Below are positions 7,874-16,592 of a stretch of DNA of 64,000 bases, piece after piece. The notes beneath the pieces are model-generated. The model was given only the letters and a program-made list of their open reading frames with translations, was not told where the DNA came from and made no database searches. This DNA comes from Nocardia rosealba (lineage in GTDB: Bacteria > Actinomycetota > Actinomycetes > Mycobacteriales > Mycobacteriaceae). The first letter of the stretch is position 1; each line of letters opens with the position of its first letter. The stretch lies in NCBI RefSeq assembly GCF_020216065.1, contig NZ_JAIWNA010000002.1, positions 434,001 through 498,000 on the forward strand, in the 5' to 3' direction. A program made the translations under genes and the position numbers.

Positions 7874-8704
7874 ATGACGGTCGACATCGTGACCGAACCG
7901 GCGACGGAGGAACTGTGGACCGGATCGGCCCGGCCGGCCGGGGCACCGCCCACGTCGATGATCGAGCGGATGACACTCATCCTCGACGCCTTCGACGCGA
8001 CCACCCCGACCCTCACTCTGCTCGGTCTGGCCGAGCGCACCGGCCTGCCCAGGTCAACGGTGCATCGCATCCTCGATCAGATGATCCGATTGCGTTGGCT
8101 CGCACACACTCCCGGCGGTTACCGCCTCGGGCTGCGAGTGCTCGAACTCGGCGGACTCGCCGCCGAGCACAACGAACTGCGTGAAGTGGTCGGCCCGCTG
8201 CTCTACGACCTCAGCCAGCGCACCGGCCTGGTCGGGCACCTCGCCGTGCTCGACGGCCGCGAGGTGCTGTTCCTCGACCGCGCGGGCAGGCGCGGGCAGG
8301 TGGCGATCCCCACCCGCATCGGCGGCCGGTTGCCTGCGCACTGTACGGCCCTCGGCAAAGCGCTGCTGGCCACGCTCGAACCCGGCATCGCCGAGGCTTC
8401 ACTGCGCGGCAACACCGTCGCCCGCACGGCCCGCACCATCATCGACCGGGTGGAACTGCACCGAGAACTGGCCCGCATCCGGCACCGTCAGGGCGTTGCC
8501 GTCGACACCGAGGAATCACTGCCCGGCGTGGGCTGTGTCGCGGTGCCGATCCGTGGCCGAGGGGTAGCGGTAGCCGCGATTTCGTTGTCGGGCACCGTGA
8601 ACGGCGACCGCGCCGCCCTCGACACCGCTCGCCTGGCGCGCGCCCTCGCCGAGGTAGCCAACGAGGCATCGCGCGCGCTGACACCCCGGCACGGGCGCGG
8701 CTGA
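7874..8704 (+). CDS. IclR family transcriptional regulator
   Basis: This 276-residue protein begins at ATG 7874 with GGAGG at 7861-7865. The winged helix is at about residues 33-95 (LTLLGLAERTGLPRSTVHRI). The IclR effector domain follows (GLVGHLAVLDGREVLFLDRA, HCTALGKALLATL, GVAVDTEESLPGVGCVAVPI). It ends back to back with the convergent KstD-like flavoprotein gene (stop codons touch), so that gene is a possible but not necessary target. The 100-bp upstream region should hold its own promoter; I see only a weak TGTA-N5-TACA symmetry there. Confidence 0.9.
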   Translation: MTVDIVTEPATEELWTGSARPAGAPPTSMIERMTLILDAFDATTPTLTLLGLAERTGLPRSTVHRILDQMIRLRWLAHTPGGYRLGLRVLELGGLAAEHNELREVVGPLLYDLSQRTGLVGHLAVLDGREVLFLDRAGRRGQVAIPTRIGGRLPAHCTALGKALLATLEPGIAEASLRGNTVARTARTIIDRVELHRELARIRHRQGVAVDTEESLPGVGCVAVPIRGRGVAVAAISLSGTVNGDRAALDTARLARALAEVANEASRALTPRHGRG

Positions 8705-10396
8705 CTAACTCCGGCGCGCCATCGCCCGGCCCGCGGCGCGGCCGGAGAAGATGCAGCCGCCGAGGAACGTGCCCTCGAGCGCGTTGTACCCGTGCACACC
8801 GCCACCGCCGAACCCGGCGACCTCACCAGCGGCGTACAGGCCGTCGAACACCGAACCGTCCGGGCGCAGCACCTGCGAGTCGAGGTCGGTCTGCAAGCCG
8901 CCCAACGTCTTGCGGGTCAGCACATTGAGCCGCACCGCGATCAGCGGGCCGTGGGCCGGATCGAGGATGCGATGCGGGGAGACCACCCGCTGCAACTTGT
9001 CGCCGATGTACTTGCGGGCGGCGGTGATCGCCGCGATCTGCGCGTCCTTGGTGAAGGGGTTGGTCACCTCGCGATCGCGAGCGACGATCTGCCGTTCCAG
9101 TTCGGCGGCATCGAGCTTGGGGCCGCGCGCGATCTCGTTCATGCCGTCCACCAGGGCGGGGAGCGAGTCGGCGACCACGAAGTCCACACCGTGCTGCTTG
9201 AACGCCTCGACCGGACCCGGTGCACCCTTGGCCAGGCGGCTGCGCAGCGTGAGCTTCCAGTCCTTGCCGGTGATGTCGGGGTTCTGCTCCGAGCCGGAGA
9301 GGGCGAACTCCTTCTCGATGATGGTCTGGTTCAGCACGAACCAGGAGTAGTCGTAGCCGGTCGACAGGATCTGGCGCATCGTGGCATTGGTGTCGAAGCC
9401 GGGGAAGCACGGTGCGGGCATGCGTCGGCCGTTCGCGTCGAACCACAGCGGCGAGGGACCGGGCAGGATGCGGATGGCGTGATCGGGCCACACCGGGTCC
9501 CAGTTGTTGATGCCCTCGGTGTAGTGCCACATGCGATCACGGTTCACCAGCGCCGCGCCCGCGCTCTCGGAGATGCCGAGCATCCGCCCGTCGACGTAGG
9601 CGGGTACGCCCGAGATCATCGTCTCCGGGCACGGGCCGAGGCGCTCGGTCGGCCAGTTGCGTCGGATGATGTCGTGCGCGTGCCCGATGCCGCCTGTGCT
9701 CACCAGCACCGCCGGCGCCTGGAAGTCGAAGTCGCCAACCACTTCCCGGTTCGAGGCGACACCACGCTCGGTGTCGCTCGGCGCGAGCACGCTGCCGCGC
9801 ACACCGGTGACCGCGCCGTCGGTGACCACCAGTTCGTCGACCCGGTGGCGGAACGCGAACCGCACCAGGCCCTTGGCCTCACCGGCCAGCACGGGCTCGA
9901 GGAACACCCGCAGGACCTCCGGACCGGTACCCCAGGTGAGGTGGAAACGGGGAACCGAATTGCCGTGGCCGTCGGCGAGGGAACCGCCGCGTTCGGCCCA
10001 GCCGACGATCGGTGTGATGCGTAAACCCAAGGCGTGCAGGTAGTCCCGCTTCTCGTCGGTCGCGAAGCGCACGTAGGCGCGTGCCCACTCCACGGCCATG
10101 CTGTCCTCGCCGTCGAGGCGATCGAAACCGGCCGACCCCATCCAGTCCTGCAGGGCGAGGTCGTAGGAATCCTTGATGCCGAGGCGGCGCTGCTCGGGGG
10201 TGTCGACCAGGAACAGCCCACCCAGCGACCAGAACGCCTGTCCGCCCAGATTGGCGCGGTTCTCCTGATCGACCACGAGCACCTTGCGTCCGGCCAGCAC
10301 CAGCTCGTGGGTGGCGACCAGGCCCGCGAGCCCGGAGCCGACCACGATCGCGTCGGGGGAGAAATCATCGGTGGGCTGGGGTGCTGCGCTCGACAT
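8705..10396 (-). CDS. FAD-binding dehydrogenase, KstD/flavocytochrome-c-like (Rv0785 type)
   Basis: The 563-residue protein has an N-terminal Rossmann motif DAIVVGSGLAGLVATHELVL and the C-terminal FAD signature GLYAAGEVAGFGGGGVHGYN. Both are typical of FAD_binding_2 proteins such as 3-ketosteroid dehydrogenases and fumarate-reductase-like flavoproteins. Full-length homologues in mycobacteria (Rv0785 type) are annotated only as FAD-binding dehydrogenases. A conserved Tyr-Gly pair needed by true KstD could not be placed confidently, so steroid substrates are only one option. There is no signal peptide, so it is cytoplasmic. It is convergent with the IclR gene. Confidence 0.85.
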   Translation of the reverse strand: MSSAAPQPTDDFSPDAIVVGSGLAGLVATHELVLAGRKVLVVDQENRANLGGQAFWSLGGLFLVDTPEQRRLGIKDSYDLALQDWMGSAGFDRLDGEDSMAVEWARAYVRFATDEKRDYLHALGLRITPIVGWAERGGSLADGHGNSVPRFHLTWGTGPEVLRVFLEPVLAGEAKGLVRFAFRHRVDELVVTDGAVTGVRGSVLAPSDTERGVASNREVVGDFDFQAPAVLVSTGGIGHAHDIIRRNWPTERLGPCPETMISGVPAYVDGRMLGISESAGAALVNRDRMWHYTEGINNWDPVWPDHAIRILPGPSPLWFDANGRRMPAPCFPGFDTNATMRQILSTGYDYSWFVLNQTIIEKEFALSGSEQNPDITGKDWKLTLRSRLAKGAPGPVEAFKQHGVDFVVADSLPALVDGMNEIARGPKLDAAELERQIVARDREVTNPFTKDAQIAAITAARKYIGDKLQRVVSPHRILDPAHGPLIAVRLNVLTRKTLGGLQTDLDSQVLRPDGSVFDGLYAAGEVAGFGGGGVHGYNALEGTFLGGCIFSGRAAGRAMARRS

Positions 10397-10488
10397 GTAG
10401 GAAAGCTAGCATTGCTGCGACGGTGACCGGGGGGAGTCCTGGAATTCACCTGACCAGCGAAGTTCACCGAAGAAAGGTTCGAGAAACC

Positions 10489-10701
10489 ATGAAGGTCCGG
10501 ATCCGCGCGGGCGCCGCCGTGCTCGCGCTCGCCGTGCTGGCGTCCCTCGGCGCCACCTCTTGTGGCAAGTCACGCTGGTGCGAACGCGACCTCGGCGATG
10601 TGCACGTGGCCGACTCCTACTGCGAGAAGAACACCCCCGGCTACGAGTGGGAACCCGACAACGACAAGCCGAAGTACAAAAAGAAGTCCAAGAAGAAGTA
10701 A
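10489..10701 (+). CDS. Small lipoprotein with lysine-rich tail
   Basis: A 70-residue protein (MKVRIRAGAAVLALAVLASL) with a signal peptide and lipobox GATSC. The mature part has two more cysteines (SRWCERDLG and DSYCEKNTPG) and ends in PKYKKKSKKK, a strongly basic tail. No known domain is visible. The tail could bind acidic envelope polymers or the membrane surface, but that is speculation. A short hairpin (GCGGC-CCTGT-GCCGC, 10711-10725) lies 9 nt after the stop and may be a weak terminator. Confidence 0.65.
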   Translation: MKVRIRAGAAVLALAVLASLGATSCGKSRWCERDLGDVHVADSYCEKNTPGYEWEPDNDKPKYKKKSKKK

Positions 10702-10885
10702 ATTTCCTTGGCGGCCCTGTGCCGCAGGCGATCCGAGACGCAACCGTGGCGCAAGGGATGCGCAACGCATGCCGTGCCGATGCCGTTGACCGGGTATTCC
10801 ACCTCTGAGCACGCCGAATGCCGTTGAGGCAGACGGTAACTGCTCGGTTCTCTATTCCTCACAACGGCGTGAGCAGGTGGTCCCC

Positions 10886-11548
10886 ATGGCCTATCGGAAG
10901 GTAATGCGTATCGGTTGGAAGCGCACAGCGACAATGCTGTCGGTGTTGCTTCTCGCCACGGGAATCGGTTCGGCGATATCGCCCGGACCTACGGCGTGGG
11001 CACAGGGTTGTGCCGCGGTGGACGTCGTAATCGCCCGTGGCACAACAGAGCCCGGATATCTAGGGGCCGCCGTCGGGGACCCGCTCTACGCGGTCCTGCG
11101 CGAGCACCTGGCAGTGGACTCCAGTGCGCACCGTGTGGAATATCCCGCCGATCTGTTGGTGCCGTCCTCGGTGAGCGACGGAACCCGCGCCATGACCGGG
11201 CATCTCGTCGCCCGCTCGGCCGCCTGCCCCGACCAGCGTTTCATTCTGGTCGGCTATTCACAGGGTGCGGTGGTCACCCACGGTGTGCTGGGTTCGCCTG
11301 CCGCACTGGTGCTCCCGGGCATGTGGACCCTCCCGCCCGAGCTGTCACACCGTGTCCTCGCGGTGCTGCTGTTCGGCGACCCACTCCGCCTCGTCGGCGG
11401 AACGGTCCACCCGTGGTACGCGGATCGCACGCAGAACTATTGCGCCGCAGGTGATCCGGTGTGCGCGGGCGGCATCTTCCCCGCCGCTCACGGCACCTAC
11501 GAATGGGCCTTCGCCGACGCGGCGGGACAGGTGAACGCCCGGCTGTGA
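10886..11548 (+). CDS. Cutinase family esterase, secreted
   Basis: About 220 residues from ATG 10886; a GTG three codons upstream is possible. The signal peptide (residues 1-39, ending GPTAWAQG) is followed by the cutinase fold: CAAVDVVIARGTTEPG, nucleophile elbow GYSQGAV, Asp in YCAAGDPVCAGG and His in FPAAHGTYEW. Paired cysteines match the family's disulfides. Mycolata carry several cutinase-like enzymes (Culp) that hydrolyse lipid esters or act as phospholipases outside the cell. The 220-residue length is normal. It stands alone, 184 bp after the lipoprotein gene. Confidence 0.92.
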   Translation: MAYRKVMRIGWKRTATMLSVLLLATGIGSAISPGPTAWAQGCAAVDVVIARGTTEPGYLGAAVGDPLYAVLREHLAVDSSAHRVEYPADLLVPSSVSDGTRAMTGHLVARSAACPDQRFILVGYSQGAVVTHGVLGSPAALVLPGMWTLPPELSHRVLAVLLFGDPLRLVGGTVHPWYADRTQNYCAAGDPVCAGGIFPAAHGTYEWAFADAAGQVNARL

Positions 11549-11591
11549 AGTCGACCGCCGGGGTCGGCGACCGGTGGTCCAGAATCGGGAG

Positions 11592-12170
11592 ATGGCGAGC
11601 GAGAACATGATGCTGATCCACGATCCCGAGTTGCTGGAGCAGGGGGAGCGGGTGCTGGGCGAGGAGTTCCGGGCGATGCACGAGCGGGTGCTCGCGGTGA
11701 CCGCGATGACTTCCCGGCTCAACGCGTTGCCCTTCGACGACGAAACGAGAAAGGCGGAACTGCTCGAGCAGATCCTCGGGCGTCCGCTGCCCCCGAAACT
11801 CACCATCTACCCGCCCTTCTACACCGACCATGGACTCGGTCTCGACATCGGGGAACGGGTCTTCGTCAACCAGGGATGCACGTTCCTCGACTACGCGGGG
11901 ATCCGGCTGGGCTCCGGGGTGATGATCGGTCCCAAGGCCACCTTCATCACCATGGGGCACCCGGTCGACCCCGAGGAACGGCGCCGGTTTCTCACCGGCG
12001 GGCCGATCGATGTGGCCGAGAATGTCTGGATCGGCGCCGGGGCGACAATTCTGCCCGGCGTCAGTATCGGACGCGACTCGGTGATCGCGGCCGGCGCGGT
12101 GGTCGGTGACGACGTGCCGGAGCGGAGCCTGGTGGCCGGTCCCAAGGCGTCGGTCCTACGCACGTGGTGA
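11592..12170 (+). CDS. Sugar O-acetyltransferase, NodL/LacA/Maa type
   Basis: The 192-residue protein has an N-terminal mac domain (EQGERVLGEEFRAMHERVL, then AELLEQILGRPLPPKLTIYP). A left-handed beta-helix of hexapeptide repeats follows (GERVFVNQGCTFLDYAGIRL, VWIGAGATILPGVSIGRDSV). The catalytic His lies in FITMGHPVDPEERR, as in maltose/galactoside acetyltransferases. It uses acetyl-CoA to acetylate a sugar or related alcohol. An in-frame start 18 nt upstream is possible. There is no polysaccharide gene next to it, so this is probably a housekeeping-type enzyme rather than part of the locus at 15-35 kb. Confidence 0.88.
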   Translation: MASENMMLIHDPELLEQGERVLGEEFRAMHERVLAVTAMTSRLNALPFDDETRKAELLEQILGRPLPPKLTIYPPFYTDHGLGLDIGERVFVNQGCTFLDYAGIRLGSGVMIGPKATFITMGHPVDPEERRRFLTGGPIDVAENVWIGAGATILPGVSIGRDSVIAAGAVVGDDVPERSLVAGPKASVLRTW

Positions 12171-12221
12171 CACCGGCATTCGCGGACGGAAAGTGACCGC
12201 GAGGGCTTCTATCGTGCGGTT

Positions 12222-13100
12222 ATGGGAAATCGAACGAAGAGGATCGTGGTCACCACTCCCGCGGGGCATGTGGGGTCGCGGGTGGTGCGGCTGTTGGTGC
12301 AGGCGGGAGTTCGGCCGCGGGTGCTGATGCGGCACCCGGGGCGGCTCGACGATGCGGTTCGGGAGCTGGTCGACGTGGTGCAGGTCGACCAGGGGGACGC
12401 GGACGCCGTGGTGCGGGCCACCGAGGGGGCCGATCGGTTGTTCTGGGTCGACCCACCTGCGCTGGTGGACGGTGATCCGGTAGCCGGTTACGCGCTGATG
12501 GGCGCCTCGGCGGCGCGGGCCGTAGTCGAGAACGGCATCGAGAAGACGGTGTTCCTCAGCAGCGGGGGAGCCGAGAAACGTACCGGCGCAGGAGAGATCG
12601 ACGGGCTCGCACGCACCGAGGAGCTTCTCGACGCCACCGGTGCGGATGTGCTGCATCTGCGATGCGGGTACTTCTTCACGAACCTGCTGCCCCAACTCGA
12701 CGAGATCCAAGCGGGCACGCTGTCCACGCCGTGGCAGCTGGACCATGCCATGCCGTGGGTCGATCCGCGCGATATCGGTGAGGTCGCCGCGCTGCGCTTG
12801 CTGTCCGACGACTGGTCGGGCCGGGTAGTCCAGGCGGTCCACGGACCCGAGGATCTCACCTTCGCGCGCGTGGCCGAGATCCTCGGCGCACAACTCGGGC
12901 GCGACGTCACCCCGATCCACCTCTCCGACCGGGAGTTCCGGAACGCCCTGCGATCAGCGGGGCTCGGTGACGGCCAGATCGACGGAATCGCCGGAATGGC
13001 AGCGGGTCTCAGCACGGACTACATCCCGGAGGACCCCCGAACCCTGCTCACCACCACGCCGACGACTTTGGCCGAGTGGGTTTGCCGTCAGCTGCGCTGA
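12222..13100 (+). CDS. NmrA-like NAD(P)-binding protein (atypical SDR)
   Basis: This 292-residue protein starts MGNRTKRIVVTTPAGHVGSR, a variant of the GxxGxxG nucleotide-binding loop, followed by RPRVLMRHPGRLDDAVRELV. Further on, FLSSGGAEKRTGAGEID and LHLRCGYFFTNLL match the NmrA/TMR family, in which NAD(P) binding often serves redox sensing or quinone reduction rather than classical SDR catalysis. The usual Tyr-x3-Lys pair is absent, consistent with that group. The gene is single and convergent with the acyl reductase gene across a strong hairpin. Confidence 0.82.
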   Translation: MGNRTKRIVVTTPAGHVGSRVVRLLVQAGVRPRVLMRHPGRLDDAVRELVDVVQVDQGDADAVVRATEGADRLFWVDPPALVDGDPVAGYALMGASAARAVVENGIEKTVFLSSGGAEKRTGAGEIDGLARTEELLDATGADVLHLRCGYFFTNLLPQLDEIQAGTLSTPWQLDHAMPWVDPRDIGEVAALRLLSDDWSGRVVQAVHGPEDLTFARVAEILGAQLGRDVTPIHLSDREFRNALRSAGLGDGQIDGIAGMAAGLSTDYIPEDPRTLLTTTPTTLAEWVCRQLR

Positions 13101-13169
13101 TCACCCCGGGTTGTCCCGCCCCCACACGACGTGGGCGAGGCTGCGGGATGTGTGGCCGACCCGACCCGA

Positions 13170-13213
13170 CCCGGTCACGACACTCCCCGACAAAAGCGAG
13201 TGTCGTGACCGGG
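13170..13213. terminator. Strong hairpin between convergent genes, likely bidirectional terminator
   Basis: CCCGGTCACGACACTC (13170-13185) pairs perfectly over 16 bp with 13198-13213, with a 12-nt loop. It lies between the stop of the NmrA-like gene (13100) and the stop of the convergent acyl reductase gene (13221). No T-run follows, as is common for actinobacterial terminators. Confidence 0.8.
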
Positions 13214-13220
13214 ACTCAGG

Positions 13221-15239
13221 TCACCAGTGAACGCCGGGCAGCATCCGGCTCATCCGCGCGGCGGGACTCGGAACGACCATCAGCGGGGCGAGGACCGGTC
13301 CGAGGACCGTGAGCGGTCCGCGCGACGGTTCGGTGGTCTCGGCGGGTTCCGCGATGACCGGTTCCTGCTTGCCCTGCGCGGCGGTCGATTCACCGAACAG
13401 GCGGTACCCGGTGTGCATGATGGTCCGTTTCAGCGACGGCAGGAACATCTCGACCGCCTGCGAGAACGTGCCGACAGGTGTGTCGATGCGGTCGGGGCGT
13501 TCGAGCAGGGCGCGGACCACGATGCCCGCCGCCCGCTCCGGATCCGGCAGCGGCAGCGCGCGGTAGAGCTCGGTCGGCGCGATCATGGGCGTGCGGACCA
13601 GCGGCATCCGGATGGAGGTGAAAGTGATTCCCGCGTCACGGTTTTCGACCGCGGCGATGTCACTGAAGTTGTCCAGCGCCGACTTGCTCGCGGCGTACGC
13701 GGCGAAGCGCGGCACCTTGGTCTGCACGGCGATCGAGGAGATGTTCACGATGTGGCCGAAGTGGCGTTCCCGCATCGACGGCAGCAGCGCGAGGATGAGC
13801 CGCACCGCCCCGAAGTAGTTCACCGCCATGGTCCGCTCGAAATCGTGCATGCGGTCCACCGAATTGGCCACCGAGCGCCGGATCGAACGGCCCGCGTTGT
13901 TCACCAGGTAGTCGACGTGGCCGTGCTCGGTGAGCACCGTCTGCACCAGCGCGCCGACGGCCGTGGCATCGGTGATATCGCACGGGTAGGCGAAAGCCGA
14001 CCCACCGTCGGCACGAATGGATTCCGCTGCGGCAGTGAGGTCTTCGACACCGCGCGCGACCATCAGCACCACCGCGCCACGACGCGCGACAGCATGCGCG
14101 GTGGCCAGGCCGATGCCCGACGAGGCGCCGGTGATGAGCACCGTGCGGCCCGAGAGCGGATGCGCCCCGGACTCGACACGGCCACGCTGCGGATCGAGGT
14201 TGGCCCGCCAGAATTCCCACAGCCGGGCGGCGTAGGTCTCGAAGGCGGGCACCACGAGCCCGGGCAGCAGCGCCCGCGTGGAGTCCGAAACGAACTCGGC
14301 GGTGAAACCGACATGCGGGGCTACCTCGGCGGGGATGCCCGCCTGCTCGAACAGGAAGTCGCGCACCGCGTGTGCGCCGGGCACCTGTCCGAGGCCGCGC
14401 AGCGCGAACGCACTGCCCGGCACGGTCCCGATCCCGGTCGGCCCACCCGCCGCGCTAGCCAGCGCACGGTAGATCTCGCCGAACGGCTGCGGCTCCGGGT
14501 TGACCAGGTGGAATGTGCGCCCGTCCAGCCCCGGGCGGCGCACCAGGCGAACCATCGCCTCGGCCACGTAGTCGACCGGAACCACATTGGTGGCACCCAG
14601 ATCGGGCAGCGGCAGCGGCAGTTCGGCGGGCAGGTCCGACAGCGCCGCGATCGCCGGGAAGAAGTAGTACGGGCCGTCGATCTTGTCCATCTCGCCGGTA
14701 CGCGAATCGCCGACCACGATCGCGGGGCGATACACCCGCCACCGCACATCGCCGGCCTCGCGGACCAGCTTCTCGGCCGCGAACTTGGTGCGGTGGTACG
14801 GCGAGGTGAGGTTCTGGCCGAGGTCGAAATCCTCCTCGAAGAACTTGCCGTGATGATCGCCTGCCACCGCCACCGAGGACACGTGGTGCAGGACCGCACC
14901 GAGCCTGCGCGCCAGCTCGATCACCGCGCGGGTGCCGTTCACATTGGCCGCGTGGGCGGACTCCTCGTCGGCGGTCATGTCGTAGACCGCGCCGAGGTGC
15001 AGCACATGGTCGGCGCGCGGCGGCTCGTCGCCCAAGCCGAGTCCCTCGGCGGTCAGGTCGCCGACCAGCGCGAATACGCGATCGCCGTCGGGGTGCTGCG
15101 CATTGAGCGCGGTGAACTTGGCCAGCGACTCGGCGCGCACCAGCACGTGCACGATCGCGGCCGGGTCGGCGGCGAGCAACTCACGTACCACTCGCCGACC
15201 GAGAAAACCGGTACCGCCCGTCACGATGTAGGAAACCAT
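13221..15239 (-). CDS. acrA1: Two-domain SDR, AcrA1/Rv3391-like fatty acyl-CoA reductase
   Basis: The 672-residue fusion starts at ATG 15239, with AGGAGGGG upstream on the coding strand. Residues 1-370 are an extended SDR / NAD-binding-4 domain: YIVTGGTGFLGRRVVREL, then VLHLGAVYDMT and SPYHRTKFAAEKLV. Residues 385-650 are a classical SDR: VLITGASSGIGLATAHAV, LVNNAGRSIRR, catalytic Ser in NISSIAVQT and YAASK. This arrangement matches mycobacterial AcrA1 (Rv3391), an acyl-CoA/fatty-aldehyde reductase linked to wax ester and envelope lipid synthesis. The likely product is a fatty aldehyde or alcohol. The C-terminal tail (about 650-672) is variable. It is single, with 246 bp of upstream DNA. Confidence 0.85.
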   Translation of the reverse strand: MVSYIVTGGTGFLGRRVVRELLAADPAAIVHVLVRAESLAKFTALNAQHPDGDRVFALVGDLTAEGLGLGDEPPRADHVLHLGAVYDMTADEESAHAANVNGTRAVIELARRLGAVLHHVSSVAVAGDHHGKFFEEDFDLGQNLTSPYHRTKFAAEKLVREAGDVRWRVYRPAIVVGDSRTGEMDKIDGPYYFFPAIAALSDLPAELPLPLPDLGATNVVPVDYVAEAMVRLVRRPGLDGRTFHLVNPEPQPFGEIYRALASAAGGPTGIGTVPGSAFALRGLGQVPGAHAVRDFLFEQAGIPAEVAPHVGFTAEFVSDSTRALLPGLVVPAFETYAARLWEFWRANLDPQRGRVESGAHPLSGRTVLITGASSGIGLATAHAVARRGAVVLMVARGVEDLTAAAESIRADGGSAFAYPCDITDATAVGALVQTVLTEHGHVDYLVNNAGRSIRRSVANSVDRMHDFERTMAVNYFGAVRLILALLPSMRERHFGHIVNISSIAVQTKVPRFAAYAASKSALDNFSDIAAVENRDAGITFTSIRMPLVRTPMIAPTELYRALPLPDPERAAGIVVRALLERPDRIDTPVGTFSQAVEMFLPSLKRTIMHTGYRLFGESTAAQGKQEPVIAEPAETTEPSRGPLTVLGPVLAPLMVVPSPAARMSRMLPGVHW

Positions 15240-15485
15240 CGCCCCTCCTGAAAATGTCTCGAAACACGGTGTGCGCAAAAGTGATCCGGCATGCGGCGGT
15301 GGATGTGGGGATCACGGGAACCCGGGAACATCGTCGTCCGGGTGCGGCTAACCGTACTCGTCGGTAACAAAGGGGGCAAGCGGCGGGGTGTCTGTCACCG
15401 TGTGGGAATTGTCACCCGTCGTCGCAGGTCAAAGGGTATGTGTGACAGTTGATTTCCGTAACTCCGAGTTTCGGGCAACTTCTCG

Positions 15486-16592
15486 CTAACGGTGCGCGGC
15501 GAGTACTCCGGCGACCGTGTCGGCCATCCTGGCCCGGAATTTGTCGGGAGCGAAGCTGTCGGCGTGCGCGCGGATCTTCGCGGAATCGTAGGTGCCCGAA
15601 TCGAAGTCGCGCATCCGTTCGGCGAGGGCGGCGACGACCGCGTCGTCGTGGCCGGGTGGTACGTATTCGCCGGTCACGCCGGGTCGCACCGTGTCGAGCG
15701 AGCCGCCCGCACCGACCGCGAGCACCGGCGTTCCACAGGCCATGGCCTCCACGGGGACGATGCCGAAGTCCTCGATGCCCGGCATCAGCAGGGCACGGCA
15801 GCGCCGGTACATGTCCTGCAGGACGTCGGCGGAGGTGGCTCCGAGGAACGTGGTCTCCGGCCCGGCGAGCTCTTCGAGTTGGTCCCGGAACCGGCCTTCG
15901 CCGAGGACGACCAGCCGCACGCCCGCGCGCTGGGCGGCGCGGATCGCCAGATCCGCGCGCTTGTAGGGCACGAGCCTGCCTGCGCACAGGAAGAAGTCCT
16001 CCCGCGCGACCCCCGGATCGGGCGTGAAGCGGGCGACCTGCACCGGCGGATTCACGACAGAGGCGGGCAGACCCCACCAGTCCCGTACCCGCTCGGCGAC
16101 GGCGTGCGAGTTGGCGATCACATGGGTGAGCCGAGGTGCGGCGCGCAATTCGCCACGGCGAGCGAGTGTTCCGAGGGCTCCGAGGGCGAGCTGACCCAAC
16201 CGGCCGCCCGCCTCCTGGGCGCGGAATTCCCGATCCCACGCCCACCGTGCCGGGCTGTGCACATAGGCGACGACGGGTGCGTCGGTGGCGAGCGCGGCCT
16301 GGGTGGCGAAGGCATGGTGGCTCACCACGACCACGTCGAAGTCGCCGAGCGGCATGCGCCGCAACGCCCGCGGCACCAGCGGTAGCAGGGGAGCGTGCCT
16401 GCCGCCGGTGACGGTGTGGGCCCGGCTGAGCCAGGTGTCGTGCACCGCGCGCACCGGCTCGCGCAACCCGCCGGGCGCCACGATGGGCGCGAAAACCTCG
16501 GCGTCGGGCCAGGTTTCGACGAATTCGCCGACCACGGCCTCCGAGCCGCCGAATTCGGTGAATCGTTCGTGGACGATGGCGACACGGGTCAT
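15486..16592 (-). CDS. Glycosyltransferase family 4
   Basis: A 368-residue GT-B enzyme: MTRVAIVHERFTEFGGSEAV at the N-terminus, then acceptor-domain elements (VVVSHHAFATQAA, VAYVHSPARWAWDREF). The donor domain follows (FFLCAGRLVPYKRADLAIRA, GIEDFGIVPVEAMACGTPVL), including the GT4 E-x7-E motif. Its ATG overlaps the stop of the aminotransferase gene by 4 bp, so it is the last gene of the Wzz/GNAT/aminotransferase operon. It should add a sugar to the polyprenyl-linked repeat unit in the cytoplasm. Donor and linkage are unknown. Mannosyltransferases of the WbaZ type look similar. Confidence 0.88.
   Translation of the reverse strand: MTRVAIVHERFTEFGGSEAVVGEFVETWPDAEVFAPIVAPGGLREPVRAVHDTWLSRAHTVTGGRHAPLLPLVPRALRRMPLGDFDVVVVSHHAFATQAALATDAPVVAYVHSPARWAWDREFRAQEAGGRLGQLALGALGTLARRGELRAAPRLTHVIANSHAVAERVRDWWGLPASVVNPPVQVARFTPDPGVAREDFFLCAGRLVPYKRADLAIRAAQRAGVRLVVLGEGRFRDQLEELAGPETTFLGATSADVLQDMYRRCRALLMPGIEDFGIVPVEAMACGTPVLAVGAGGSLDTVRPGVTGEYVPPGHDDAVVAALAERMRDFDSGTYDSAKIRAHADSFAPDKFRARMADTVAGVLAAHR

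Noticed and set aside
13227-15251. Long open frame on the strand opposite the acyl reductase gene
   Set aside because: It mirrors the reductase codons (GC-rich third positions keep the opposite frame open), is rich in Arg, His and Gly, and shows no family motif.
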